64,000 nt of DNA from SAR202 cluster bacterium bin16 (GTDB lineage Bacteria; Chloroflexota; Dehalococcoidia; Lucifugimonadales; Australimonadaceae): NCBI GenBank assembly GCA_002238425.1, contig MPMJ01000008.1:1-64000 (forward strand). The letters are read 5' to 3'. Positions 17,310 through 26,340 of the stretch are shown here, in pieces. Below the pieces are notes generated by a model. It had not been told where the DNA came from and searched no databases. It saw nothing but the letters and a program-made list of their open reading frames with translations. Positions within the stretch are counted from its first letter, which is position 1, and each line of letters opens with the position of its first letter. Made by a program: the position numbers and the translations under genes.

Positions 17310-17753
17310 GGCGTTACCTCCTCGCGCGTACGGACGCGGTATAGCACCCCCACACAACCGCGTCAAAGCGGGACTGCCCCCGTCATGCCAGCGGAGGCTG
17401 ACATCCAGTGGCCGAGGTAACGTCTCCTTGAACAAGGTGTGCAACCGGCCCATGAACCTGCACATCTTGTTGCTGGCGTTACGAGTAAACCGAGGGCTCC
17501 GTTTGAGCACCTTGAGCACCTTGTGTTGCTCTCCGCAAGGCCACGGCCTGCTTCCGATGACAACTGAACAAGGTGTTCAACGATTTCAAGAGTTGGGCGC
17601 CCGAGCCATAGATCCTGTCTATAGCTGAGGTGTGAGGTATAGACGCGGTCTATAGGCACTGTCGGCAGGATGGTCATGCAACCAGCGTACGGAATCGCAG
17701 GCCGACCGCGCCAGGGGCGCGTGTCACAGGAGTAGATGTGTCGGAGGGCAGAG
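17310..17753 (+). repeat. Intergenic element copy A (about 262 bp, 17430-17691) and flanks
   Basis: This gap holds a full copy of a dispersed element. 14-mer words are GAACAAGGTGTGCA (17430-17443), reversed at 17459-17472, reversed and imperfect near 17514-17527, and forward GAACAAGGTGTTCA at 17566-17579. The core GGCCACGGCCTGCTTCC lies between the third and fourth words. Two palindromes follow, ATAGATCCTGTCTAT (17608-17622) and ATAGACGCGGTCTAT (17639-17653), 31 bp centre to centre, then CATGCAACCAGCGTACG ending at 17691. Homology with copy B continues to 17726. A REP-like stretch (GTCATGCCAGCGGAGGCTGA) lies at 17382-17401. Confidence 0.85.
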
Positions 17754-18494
17754 TTACCGGGCAGGCTCGGCCAGCGCGGCGTGCAGCGCCCGGATGTCGG
17801 CCAGCCATACGCCTGCCTGCGAAAGGTAGCGCTCCACGCCGCCGTGGCGTCGACGCAGCACGTCCAAGGTGTGCGTCATCACCTCCCGGCGGCATTCGAG
17901 CATCCGCTCGAGGTGTTCCATGTCCCAGCCGCTCACTGTGCCTTCTATCCGCAGTGCTTTCAGGACCGGGGCGGCGTGATGAAGGCTGAGCACGTAGTCG
18001 TCAGCGATGACGTTGTCCGGGACTCCAACGAGCGCCAGCAGGAGCGCGATGATGAGGCCTGTGCGGTCCTTCCCCGCGGTGCAGTGCACCACCGCCGGGA
18101 ATGCGTTGGGCTGGGCGAGTACCTGCAGAACCCTGGCGATCTGCCTGGAAGACTCCTCGAGGTAGCGTTCGTTCTGCCCCTCGAGATTGGCAGGACGGTC
18201 GCCGTTCGTTCGGATGTGGGCAGGCGTGAGAGGTATGTGCCGATAGGCGATGCCCGGCCACTCCGCACAAGCGTCAGGCATCCTGGCGATCTCTCCATCG
18301 CCGCGAAGGTCAACCACTGTTCGCACGCCCATATCGGCCAGCCTGCGAACACTCTCCGGTGCGTTGAGGCGGCCGGAGCGGAATAGCGTGAGCCAGCGGG
18401 TCGTGCAGCCGTCCGCCGCAGGGTAGCCGCCGGTGTCGCGCACGTTGTGCGCGCCGGGGATGTCGACATGTCTTGTCTGCGTCAGGGTTTCCAT
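17754..18494 (-). CDS. Tyrosine/serine protein phosphatase (Y_phosphatase3-like)
   Basis: A 246-residue cysteine-dependent phosphatase. The active-site loop is VVHCTAGKDRTGLIIALLLA (C-x5-R) at about residues 137-155, preceded by an N-terminal NVRDTGGYP and VVDLRGDGEIAR, the general signature of bacterial lipid/tyrosine phosphatases of this clan. It ends 6 bases before the metallophosphoesterase gene, so the two probably share a leftward transcript. The pair is bracketed by two direct copies of the intergenic repeat. Substrate (phosphoprotein or phosphoinositide) cannot be told. Confidence 0.88.
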   Translation of the reverse strand: METLTQTRHVDIPGAHNVRDTGGYPAADGCTTRWLTLFRSGRLNAPESVRRLADMGVRTVVDLRGDGEIARMPDACAEWPGIAYRHIPLTPAHIRTNGDRPANLEGQNERYLEESSRQIARVLQVLAQPNAFPAVVHCTAGKDRTGLIIALLLALVGVPDNVIADDYVLSLHHAAPVLKALRIEGTVSGWDMEHLERMLECRREVMTHTLDVLRRRHGGVERYLSQAGVWLADIRALHAALAEPAR

Positions 18495-18500
18495 GGGGTA

Positions 18501-19349
18501 CTAGGCGACCGTTACCGGCAGCTCCGGCTCGATGAACGGCCCGACGGGTAGTAACGATCCCAATGGAGTTGGCAGTATGACCGGGTGCGAGGCGATCCTT
18601 CCCGACCTCAGGCTCACGATGCTGAAGCCGATGCCTGACGTCCTGGAGAACTCGCGGCCCGGGGCTGGGCTGGCCAGGTAGGCAGTGGACGGCGCAGTGA
18701 GCGACACTGCGTTCCCGAGGCGGGCATGAGTGGCCAGGTGGGTGTGTCCGCTCAGGACCGCGAGCACGTTGTGTCGGCTTATCACTCGTTCCAACCGTTC
18801 CCGGTCACCCAGGGTGAACCCGTCCAGATAGGCATTCACAGCATGGTGTGGGGGGTGGTGCAGGGCTATCACTGTGGGCTGCCCCACTGGGCCGAACGCG
18901 AGTTGGTTCTCCAGCCAATCGAGCTGGCGTGGGCCGATCTCTCCGTCGTCCCGCCCCGATATGGTTGAGTCGAGGACGATGATGCGGAGCCCGTCAATCG
19001 TCGTGGAATAGTAGTACTCGTCCGCATCGGTGGCCTCGGCTTCGTCGAGCATCGCCTGCCGGAATGACGAACGGCGGTCGTGGTTGCCAAGCGCTAGGAG
19101 CACCGGCGCCCCGAGCAGGGCCTCGGTCTCTCGGACGAGTTTGCGCAATCTGCGGTAGCTGGGCCACTCTCCGTGGTCGGTGAGATCTCCGGTGATGAGA
19201 ACGAAGGACGGCCTTATCTGCTCAATGTAGATGTGGTCGATGACCACCCGGAGATTCGCGGTGGTGTCGTTGCCGTAGAGTCGTTCGTCTTCATCGGCCA
19301 GGATGTGTGTATCGCTCAGGTGGACGAAATACATCCCCGAGTTGCCCAT
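18501..19349 (-). CDS. Metallophosphoesterase (CpdA/Icc-like)
   Basis: A 282-residue calcineurin-like phosphoesterase. The dimetal motifs are in order: HLSDTHILAD (DxH), LITGDLTDHG (GDxxD), LALGNHDRR (GNHD), ALHHPPHHAV and LSGHTHLATH (GHxH). This is closest to the cyclic-nucleotide phosphodiesterase CpdA group. ATG 19349 is chosen over GTG 19358, because AGGAG lies 8 bases upstream of it and overlaps the GTG. It is the first gene of a two-gene operon with the phosphatase. Confidence 0.88.
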   Translation of the reverse strand: MGNSGMYFVHLSDTHILADEDERLYGNDTTANLRVVIDHIYIEQIRPSFVLITGDLTDHGEWPSYRRLRKLVRETEALLGAPVLLALGNHDRRSSFRQAMLDEAEATDADEYYYSTTIDGLRIIVLDSTISGRDDGEIGPRQLDWLENQLAFGPVGQPTVIALHHPPHHAVNAYLDGFTLGDRERLERVISRHNVLAVLSGHTHLATHARLGNAVSLTAPSTAYLASPAPGREFSRTSGIGFSIVSLRSGRIASHPVILPTPLGSLLPVGPFIEPELPVTVA

Positions 19350-19809
19350 AGAATGCACTCCTGTTCGGACTGGTTCACCTGAAAGCTACAGGAAGAGAGC
19401 TGTGTTGTAGTTAAGTGAACTTTAGATGCGGGTTAGCGGATGTTCTTACTGCCTGAGATGTGGCGTATCAGCGCAGGACGATGAGCGTGCCGGCTGCTTG
19501 TGTTGCTCTCCGCAAGGCCACGGCCTGCTTCCGGTGACAACTGAACAAGGTGTTCAACGATTTCAACAGTTGGGCGCCGGAGCCATAGATCCTGTCTATA
19601 GCTGAGGCGTGAGGTATAGGCGCGGTCTATAGGTGCTGTCAGCAGGACGGTCATGCAACCAGCGTACGGAATCGCAGGCCGACTGCGCCAGGGGCGCGTG
19701 TCAGCGTGCAGCCTCGTCTGACAGGAACTCCTATCGCCAGCCACGAGTGGAGCAATGCGCGGGCGAGAGACGATGTATCCTGCGCGTGGCAACAAGGAGG
19801 GAGGGCATC
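19350..19809 (+). repeat. Intergenic element copy B (truncated) with a propeller-gene tail remnant
   Basis: Bases 19498-19703 repeat 17521-17726 almost exactly (about 10 differences in 206 by eye). Both palindromes (19585-19599, 19616-19630), the 31-bp spacing and one forward word (19543-19556) are kept. The first two words are missing and the copy begins inside the third. Immediately upstream, 19471-19497 matches the last 27 bases of the beta-propeller gene ending at 20941. The rest of the gap shows nothing clear except a strong AAGGAGGGAGGG ribosome site before 19810. Confidence 0.85.
19471..19497 (-). pseudogene. Remnant of a PQQ-like beta-propeller gene 3' end
   Basis: On the minus strand it reads AAGTLIVLR followed by a TGA stop, against AAGTLIALR-stop at the end of the intact gene at 20941-22257; 26 of 27 bases match. 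It abuts the truncated repeat copy B. It looks like the leftover end of a second copy that was lost or moved. Confidence 0.65.
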
Positions 19810-20931
19810 ATGATCGGACTTTCGCACGGCGGTACAACCATCTACTCATCGGACCTTCCAAGCGATGAGGCGCTGGTGGGGACTACGGATGGCGTGGTCA
19901 AGCTGCGCCGCGACGGCGAACGCTGGCCGGTGGTCAGCCGCTCGCTTGCGGGGAAGCACATCCACGCGCTGCTGTTCGTGGACGGCACGGTCTTCGCCGG
20001 AGCGTGGTGGGATGGCGTGTACGCCAGTTGGGACGGCGGGGAGACGTGGGAGGCTCGCGATGCGGGCATCGACGTTCGAAGCCTGTTCAGCCTTGCGGCG
20101 GTCGAAAGAGACGGAGGGAAGCGGCTGTTCGCCGGAACCGAGCCCGCACACCTCTACTACAGCGATGACATGGGCATGACGTGGACCGAGTTGCCGGAGG
20201 TCCGGTCTGTCGCGTCGGTGCCTCGGTGGCGGTTCGCTGCCGACCCGTTCGAGGCGCATCTCAAACACATCAACTTCCACCCGAATGATCCCGCGCACAT
20301 GTACGTGAGCATCGAGGTCGGCGGGTTGCTGGAGAGCACGGACGGCGGCGAGACGTGGGCGGACATCGAGGCGCCGAGCCCCGACGTGCATCGCACGGTC
20401 ATCGATCACCGCAATCCCTCAGTTCTGTGGACGACCGGCGGCGCCGGGTTGTTGCTCAGTGAGGATGGTGGGAGGTCGTGGCAGGAGTTGTTCGGCAAGG
20501 AGAGCGAGATCGGCGGATACCCCGATCAGCTCGTACACCTGCCGAGCAACCCGGACACGATGTATGTGTCCGCTTCGCAGACGGGGCCGCGCTCATGGGT
20601 GCGGGATGGCGCTACCGAGGGGTTCGCTGGCGGCCGGATCGCGAAGAGCACCGACGGCGGACGCTCCTGGAGGGTGCTCACGGGCGGGCTGCCTGATCGC
20701 CTGCACGGCAACGTCGAGGCGATGTGCCTCGAAGAGGCGGGCGAGAGCGTCCAGTTGTTCGCAGGCATGACCGACGGCGAGGTCTGGTGGACGGGCGACG
20801 GCGGTGAGAATTGGAGCATGGTCGCGCAACTCGCGCCGGTATCGAAGTCGGTCCACACCGAGATGCTGACCGGGACGCAGACGCACGCCCTGCGTTTCTC
20901 CGACGGCGAGCGGGTTGAGAAGACGGCGTAG
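19810..20931 (+). CDS. BNR/Asp-box beta-propeller protein (sialidase-like fold)
   Basis: A 373-residue repeat protein without catalytic signature. At least six Asp-box motifs (S/T-x-D-x-G-x-x-W) are visible: SWDGGETW, SDDMGMTW, STDGGETW, SEDGGRSW, STDGGRSW and TGDGGENW, spaced through residues about 75-340, giving a six- to seven-bladed propeller. There is no signal peptide, so a cytoplasmic or exported-by-other-route location is unclear. ATG 19810 follows AAGGAGGGAGGGCATC; the longer frame starts within a repeat. It converges with the other propeller gene at 20941. Confidence 0.85.
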   Translation: MIGLSHGGTTIYSSDLPSDEALVGTTDGVVKLRRDGERWPVVSRSLAGKHIHALLFVDGTVFAGAWWDGVYASWDGGETWEARDAGIDVRSLFSLAAVERDGGKRLFAGTEPAHLYYSDDMGMTWTELPEVRSVASVPRWRFAADPFEAHLKHINFHPNDPAHMYVSIEVGGLLESTDGGETWADIEAPSPDVHRTVIDHRNPSVLWTTGGAGLLLSEDGGRSWQELFGKESEIGGYPDQLVHLPSNPDTMYVSASQTGPRSWVRDGATEGFAGGRIAKSTDGGRSWRVLTGGLPDRLHGNVEAMCLEEAGESVQLFAGMTDGEVWWTGDGGENWSMVAQLAPVSKSVHTEMLTGTQTHALRFSDGERVEKTA

Positions 20932-20940
20932 CGCCTCCGG

Positions 20941-22257
20941 CTAGCGCAGGGCGATGAGCGTGCCGGCTGCCTCGGATGTGACGTAGAGGCCTTGAGCGGT
21001 TACGACGATCTGGCCGGTGATTGCCACGCTCGTCTCGATGATCTGAACCGGCTCGCCCGTGACCCGATCGACGACATGGAGTTCCCCGGCGTCATTGCCG
21101 ATGTAAACGAAGCGGCCTGCAACCGCAGGAGCAGAGCGGGACAGCGCCCCAGTGTCGTACTCCCAGAGCGTGCTGCCGTCCGCGAGCGATACCGCGTGGA
21201 GCCTCCCATCCCTGCTGGCGGCGTAGGCGGCTCCGTCGAGGACCGCCGGGCCGCTCAGAGCGCTGTCGCGGGACAGGACCGTACCCCATGCCAGCCCCTT
21301 GGGGAGTGGCGGTTCCGCCTGCAGCCCCCAGATGAAGAACTGCTGCCGCCATGAACGCAGTGCGCGCTCGAACGGATACTCCAGTTTTGTCCAGTCAACC
21401 GCCGCCAGTCTTCCCCGGCCGGTGCCGATGAGGATGTGGTCGCCGGTGAACACGGGACTCTGTGTGAGCGCATTGACGGTGTCGAAGATGAGGCGCTTCC
21501 TGCCGGTTGCGAGGTCTATCACGTAGACCAGGCCGTCATCCGCCGCCAGCGCCATCAGGTCTCCCTGGAACGACGGAGGAGCGACGATGCTCCCGTCTGC
21601 CTGGAACGTCCAGAGCTCCTTGCCATCCTGTGCGTCGATCGCGTAGAGCGTGCCGTTCCATGACCCTGCGTAGACAACGCCTTTGTAGAAGGCGGGCGAT
21701 GCGAAGAACGCGCTGTCGGCCTGGAGGCTCCACAGTTCCGTGCCATCGTGCCGGTCCATCGCGAGCAGCAGTCCGTCGCGCACCGTCACGTAGACGGCGC
21801 CCGGCGTTACGACGGGGGTGGTGACCGCCACGGTGGCGAGTTGGCGTTCCCAGAGGACATCGCCGGAGGCGCTGTCCATCGCAACGATCCGGTTGTCCCC
21901 CGTAGGGAGGAAGACCTGCCCGTCGGAGACGGCAGGCGCAGCGGGGAGGAGGTGCTGCGTTTCGAGCCTCCAGAGCTCCTCACCCTGGAAACCGCCGTGG
22001 AGTGGCGCGGCTGCCGTATGCGCGGCGTCGCGGCCGGCCATCGCCCAGTCGTCGGCATCAACCGGCGCGTTGGTCTGCGTCGCCGGTAGGGGAACGGGGC
22101 CGGTGAAGATGACGCCGGAGACCCACAGACCCCAGACCGCCAGGACGACGCCTACGATGCCGGCAAGCGCGAGCCACCTGAGCCTGGAACGCGAACGGTT
22201 GCGGCGTTGTGCGGCAGCGTGGGGCGTATCGCTCTGACTACGGAGCGGGCTGATCAT
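20941..22257 (-). CDS. PQQ-like (BamB-type) beta-propeller, membrane anchored
   Basis: A 438-residue protein. Residues 1-25 are basic, then one membrane helix at about 28-52 (LRWLALAGIVGVVLAVWGLW), and the rest faces outward. Repeats such as IVAMDSASGDVLWERQL, LLAMDRHDGTELWSLQ, LYAIDAQDGKELWTFQ and VVDRVTGEPVQIIE are PQQ-like propeller blades (YAxDxxxGxxxW). No quinoprotein active site is evident, so a structural or binding role is likelier than dehydrogenase activity. The 3' end is duplicated at 19471-19497. Confidence 0.85.
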   Translation of the reverse strand: MISPLRSQSDTPHAAAQRRNRSRSRLRWLALAGIVGVVLAVWGLWVSGVIFTGPVPLPATQTNAPVDADDWAMAGRDAAHTAAAPLHGGFQGEELWRLETQHLLPAAPAVSDGQVFLPTGDNRIVAMDSASGDVLWERQLATVAVTTPVVTPGAVYVTVRDGLLLAMDRHDGTELWSLQADSAFFASPAFYKGVVYAGSWNGTLYAIDAQDGKELWTFQADGSIVAPPSFQGDLMALAADDGLVYVIDLATGRKRLIFDTVNALTQSPVFTGDHILIGTGRGRLAAVDWTKLEYPFERALRSWRQQFFIWGLQAEPPLPKGLAWGTVLSRDSALSGPAVLDGAAYAASRDGRLHAVSLADGSTLWEYDTGALSRSAPAVAGRFVYIGNDAGELHVVDRVTGEPVQIIETSVAITGQIVVTAQGLYVTSEAAGTLIALR

Positions 22258-22405
22258 CGTGTGAGGGGCTTCCCGTACGTGGGCACGTATCTGACCTCAA
22301 GCGGGGTCTGGCCGGGCGTGTTGCCCGACACTACGGATTGACTATACCCCGCAGCCGCGGCCCTTGTGGCAAAATGCAGTCGACACACCACGCGGAGGAT
22401 GAACG

Positions 22406-23155
22406 ATGCCTCAGGTAGTGCTCCTGCGACACGGCGAGAGCGACTGGAACCTCTCCAACCGCTTCTCAGGATGGACCGACGTCGATCTCACCGACACCGG
22501 ACGCGAGGAGGCCGCCCGCTCCGGCCAACTGCTGCTGGAAGAGGGGTTCACCTTCGACATCGCGTACACGTCCGTTCTTAAGCGCGCCATCCGCACCCTA
22601 TGGATCGTCCTCGACGAGATGGACCTCATGTGGCTCCCCGTCATCCGCGACTGGCGGCTGAACGAACGGCACTACGGCGCGCTGCAAGGGTTGAACAAGG
22701 CCGAGACCGCCGCCGAGCACGGCGAGGAGCAGGTGCTCCTCTGGCGCAGGAGCTACGACGTTCCGCCGCCCGCGCTCACGCCGGACGACGAGCGCCACCC
22801 CGGACACGACCGCCGCTACGGCGCCATCCCGGCGGGTGAGATGCCGCTCACCGAAGCGCTCAAGGAGACGGTCGCGCGCTTCGTGCCGTACTGGGAGAGC
22901 ACCATCGCCCCGGACATCCGCTCGGGCAAGAGCGTCCTCATCGTCGCCCACGGCAACAGCCTGCGCGCGCTCGTGAAGCACCTCGACAACATCTCGGACG
23001 CCGACATCATCGACCTCAACATCCCCACCGGCGTTCCGCTCGTCTACGACCTCGCGGACGACCTCACGCCGCTTGGCAGCCGCTACCTCGGCGATCAGGC
23101 CGCGGTCGAGCAGGCGATGGCGGCGGTGGCCGCGCAGGGCAAGGCGTCGACGTAG
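22406..23155 (+). CDS. gpmA: 2,3-bisphosphoglycerate-dependent phosphoglycerate mutase
   Basis: A 249-residue glycolytic mutase converting 3- and 2-phosphoglycerate. The catalytic [16 protein letters not shown] at about residues 8-23, [24 protein letters not shown] and [15 protein letters not shown] are the full dPGM signature set. ATG 22406 follows GCGGAGGATGAACG. Length and motif order match the E. coli-type enzyme. Confidence 0.95.
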   Translation: MPQVVLLRHGESDWNLSNRFSGWTDVDLTDTGREEAARSGQLLLEEGFTFDIAYTSVLKRAIRTLWIVLDEMDLMWLPVIRDWRLNERHYGALQGLNKAETAAEHGEEQVLLWRRSYDVPPPALTPDDERHPGHDRRYGAIPAGEMPLTEALKETVARFVPYWESTIAPDIRSGKSVLIVAHGNSLRALVKHLDNISDADIIDLNIPTGVPLVYDLADDLTPLGSRYLGDQAAVEQAMAAVAAQGKAST

Positions 23156-23168
23156 GGCAGGGAGCCGG

Positions 23169-24458
23169 TCAGTCGGCGGGGGTCTCGGTGCGCTGATCGT
23201 GGCGCCAGATGCCCCGCCACGTCAGCCCTGACGCTACGGTGATGCCCAGGCAGATGCACCCGTTGATGATGAACGCTCCGGGTACCCCGGCGAGCGTCGA
23301 CATCCCGCCTATGACCGTCGATCCCGTGCCGTTCCCCAGCCCGGCGAGGATCGAGGAGAAGCTGCCCACGCGGCCCCGGTAGTAGTCGGGCGCCACGAGT
23401 TGGATCAGCGCCTGCCTCGCGGTGAAGCTGACGACGTCCATCAGGCCGAGGAACGCCAGTACGGCGAGCGCGAGGTAGAACCAGGACGACAACGCCAGCG
23501 CGGCCAGTCCAAGGGCAGCGAGTCCGATCGAGTAGCCCACGTTGGCGAGGACGATCATGACGCCCTTGCGCGGCGGGTCGCCCATGCGGAGGAGGATGGC
23601 GGTGCCGAGGAAGGAGCCAGCAGCAGGCGCCGCAACGAGCATCCCCAGGCCAACCGCGCCAACGCCGTACACCTCTTCTGCCAAGGCAGGCATGATGATG
23701 CGGAAGAAACCGAACGACATGACGCCGAAGTCCATCAGGTACGCCCCCCAGAGCACGTCCTTGGTTCTCAGGTAGCGCGCCCCTTCCCATATCGCCGCGA
23801 ACGACACGCGCCGGGCCTCTCCCAACTGCTCCCCGGACGTGCGGATCGCCATGGTCGCGATGACGGCCAGCAGCAGGAACGCCGCGTTGACCGCGAACGC
23901 CCAACCCACGCCTACGATCGCGATGAGCACTCCGCCGACGAGCGGCCCACCGAACAACGTGCCCTGGCTCAGCGCGCCGAACCAGGTGATGCCGTTCATG
24001 ACGTGGCTCCTCGGCACCAGGCGGGGTAGGAACGCCCGCTCTGCCGGACGCCCCAGGATGCTCATGCCGGACCAGAAGCTCGCGAGGAGCCACAGGTGCC
24101 ACACCTGCACGGCACCCGAGAATATGAGCACGGGCAGCAGGGCCAACCCCAAGAAGTTCGCGGCCTGCGTGTAGATGATCAGCCGCTTCCGGTCCACGGC
24201 ATCCGCCAGCGCCCCGCCCAGGAGGCCGAGCACGATCACCGGCATCGTCATGAACAGCCCGGTGATCCCGAGGTCCAACTTGGAACCGGTAAGGTCGAAG
24301 ACCAGGAAGCCGAGAAGGAGTTCGCGCATGTTCCGCGCCAGCCCCTGCAACAGCCCCTGAGCCCAGAACAGTTGGAAGTCGCGGATAGCGAGCGCGCCCC
24401 ACCGTCCCAGCGGGGCGTCCTCGGCGCTCGGCTCCTCCCCATGTCGCTCGGTCGCCAT
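23169..24458 (-). CDS. MFS transporter (exporter-like, EntS/MefA-type)
   Basis: A 429-residue protein with about 12 membrane helices. A cytoplasmic N-terminus is followed by LAIRDFQLFWAQGLLQGLAR and the loop GGALADAVDRKRLIIYTQ, the MFS motif A (GxLaDrxxRR). The family resemblance is to macrolide/siderophore exporters of the MFS_3 type. ATG 24458 is used rather than upstream ATGs because a leaderless-type promoter (TGGTAGAGT) ends 7 bases before it. Substrate unknown. Confidence 0.85.
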   Translation of the reverse strand: MATERHGEEPSAEDAPLGRWGALAIRDFQLFWAQGLLQGLARNMRELLLGFLVFDLTGSKLDLGITGLFMTMPVIVLGLLGGALADAVDRKRLIIYTQAANFLGLALLPVLIFSGAVQVWHLWLLASFWSGMSILGRPAERAFLPRLVPRSHVMNGITWFGALSQGTLFGGPLVGGVLIAIVGVGWAFAVNAAFLLLAVIATMAIRTSGEQLGEARRVSFAAIWEGARYLRTKDVLWGAYLMDFGVMSFGFFRIIMPALAEEVYGVGAVGLGMLVAAPAAGSFLGTAILLRMGDPPRKGVMIVLANVGYSIGLAALGLAALALSSWFYLALAVLAFLGLMDVVSFTARQALIQLVAPDYYRGRVGSFSSILAGLGNGTGSTVIGGMSTLAGVPGAFIINGCICLGITVASGLTWRGIWRHDQRTETPAD

Positions 24459-24465
24459 CCCGCGT

Positions 24466-24471
24466 ACTCTA
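24466..24471 (-). promoter_or_regulatory. Extended -10 box giving a probable leaderless mRNA (MFS gene)
   Basis: On the minus strand TGG-TAGAGT lies 7 bases before ATG 24458 (TGN-TANNNT). Transcription would start at about the A of the start codon. Confidence 0.5.
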
Positions 24472-24555
24472 CCATCGCGCGTTGCCACACGCCCGCTCGC
24501 GCCGTATCGTTGCGGGCGGCAGCGATCCAGCGCCCCGCGCCCGAGGAGGCCCCAC

Positions 24556-26340
24556 ATGGTAGAAGACCGCACCATCGCAGCAGACCCCAGTTGGAGCGAG
24601 CACGACGCCGACGAGTGGGCGGACGCCATCACGACAGCGATGAAGCTCGGCGGGGTGGAGCACTTCTTCTTCGTTTCCGGCTCCGAGATCGGTTTCTACC
24701 AGGAGGCTGTCGCGCGAGCCGCCGCGAAGGGCTGGCCCGCGCCGCAGCTCCTCACCGTTACTCACGAAGGCTCGGCGCTGAACGCTGCGCTCGGCAGCGC
24801 GATGGTGCGCGAGCAGCCGGCGGCGACCGCCGCGCACGTCGACGTTGGCACGTTCAACTACGGCGCCGGGCTGCACACCGCTTGGCGTGGCAGCTATCCC
24901 GTTCTCATCACGGCGGGAGCGGGGCCGCGCGCCTATCCCGGCTCGATGCGCGGCGCGCGCTCGAACAGCGTGCAGTGGGTGCAGGAGCCGCGCGACCAGG
25001 GCGAGATCGTGCGGCAGTACACGAAGATCGACCACCGGCTCGACCATACGGACAACCCCGGCCTCATCGTCAGCCGTCTGCTGCAGGTCGCGATGAGCGA
25101 GCCGCGCGGACCGGTCTACATGACCGTGCCGCAGGAAGCTGCGATGCTGCCGCTGCCCGGCAAGACGCGCTTCCCGACCCGCGACGAGCTGGGGGTTGCA
25201 CGTCCCGTCTGGCCCGATCCATCGGACGCGAAGCGCGTGGCGGAGTGGCTGGTGAAGGCGCAGAACCCGATCGTTATCCTCGGGCAGTCGGGGCGCAACA
25301 GCGGGTCGGTCGCGCCGCTCGTGCGGCTCGCGGAACTGCTCGCGCTTCCGATGATGGACTCCGACCGTACGATGACGATGAACTTCCCGACGACGCACCC
25401 GCTCTCCGGTACGGGGCCGACTGCGGCGCAGGCAGACGTGGTGGTGGTCATCGAGACGCCGGTGCCGTACATGCCGGCGAACGCCCCGCGTCCGGGCACG
25501 AAGATCGTGTGGGTGGACCCGGACCCGGTGCAGTCGCGTTACAAGACGATGGAGTTCCACGCGGACGTGTGGCTGCCGGTGCTGGCGGGGCCGTTCGCGG
25601 AGGCGGTCTACGAGCAGGCTGCCGGTATGCTGACGACGTCGGACATGAGCCGGATCGAGGAGCGGCGTGAGCGGCTGGCGCAGCGCAAGCAGGAGATCCG
25701 GAAGCAGGACGAGGACGCCGCGATGCGAGTGGCGACCCGCGACCCCATCAGTCCCCGGTGGGTCGGCTACCAGATAGGGCAGGTGCTGGAGGAGCAGGCC
25801 ATCGTGCTGGACGACACGCTCAGCTCGACAGCCGCGTTCCGCCCGTACCACGGGCGCAGCCAGCCGGGCTCGTACTTCAAGAGCGGCGGCAGCGCGGGCG
25901 GCTGGGGAACCGGCGCCGCGTTCGGCGCGAAGACGGCTGCGCCGGACCGGGACGTGGTGCTCGTGACCGGCGACGGCTATTTCATGTTCGGCAGCCCGCT
26001 CGCGGCGCTCTGGTCGTCCGGGCACTACAAGACGCCATTCCTCACGGTGGTGTTCGTGAACAAGTCGTACAGCACGGGCACGGCGGGCGTGGACGGCGCG
26101 TACCCCGGCGGGTTCGCGGCGTCTGCGGGATACGAGGGCGGGCTGTTCGACCCGCCGCCGGACTTCGCGAAGCTTGCGGAGGTGGCGAACGGCTACGGCG
26201 AGTCGGTGACGAATCCTGCGGAGGTCGGCCCTGCGCTCAGACGAGGGCTTACCGAGGTGCGAAACGGCTCTCCCTCCGTCATCGCGGTGCAACTTCCCAC
26301 GCTGCCGGACGAGCTGCACAAGCTGGGCGGGTCGCGGTAG
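24556..26340 (+). CDS. Thiamine-diphosphate-dependent enzyme (acetolactate synthase-like)
   Basis: A 594-residue enzyme with the three-domain layout of the acetohydroxyacid synthase/benzoylformate decarboxylase family. The cofactor-activating glutamate is in LTVTHEGSALNAALGSAM at about residue 70, a central nucleotide-fold domain spans about 200-350, and the TPP-Mg motif is LVTGDGYFMFGSPLAALW ending VFVNKSYS at about residues 470-510. It is not the housekeeping IlvB by motif detail and stands alone without an IlvH partner, so a decarboxylase or lyase in catabolism is as likely. ATG 24556 follows GAGGAGGCCCCAC. Confidence 0.82.
   Translation: MVEDRTIAADPSWSEHDADEWADAITTAMKLGGVEHFFFVSGSEIGFYQEAVARAAAKGWPAPQLLTVTHEGSALNAALGSAMVREQPAATAAHVDVGTFNYGAGLHTAWRGSYPVLITAGAGPRAYPGSMRGARSNSVQWVQEPRDQGEIVRQYTKIDHRLDHTDNPGLIVSRLLQVAMSEPRGPVYMTVPQEAAMLPLPGKTRFPTRDELGVARPVWPDPSDAKRVAEWLVKAQNPIVILGQSGRNSGSVAPLVRLAELLALPMMDSDRTMTMNFPTTHPLSGTGPTAAQADVVVVIETPVPYMPANAPRPGTKIVWVDPDPVQSRYKTMEFHADVWLPVLAGPFAEAVYEQAAGMLTTSDMSRIEERRERLAQRKQEIRKQDEDAAMRVATRDPISPRWVGYQIGQVLEEQAIVLDDTLSSTAAFRPYHGRSQPGSYFKSGGSAGGWGTGAAFGAKTAAPDRDVVLVTGDGYFMFGSPLAALWSSGHYKTPFLTVVFVNKSYSTGTAGVDGAYPGGFAASAGYEGGLFDPPPDFAKLAEVANGYGESVTNPAEVGPALRRGLTEVRNGSPSVIAVQLPTLPDELHKLGGSR

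Noticed and set aside
17430-17691. Classification of the 262-bp element as a classic MITE
   Set aside because: No terminal inverted repeats or target-site duplications could be found at the ends of the copies; internal inverted words and palindromes do not serve as termini.
24469-26319. A 616-codon minus-strand frame across the TPP-enzyme gene
   Set aside because: Arg/His/Val-rich shadow of a strongly supported gene on the other strand.
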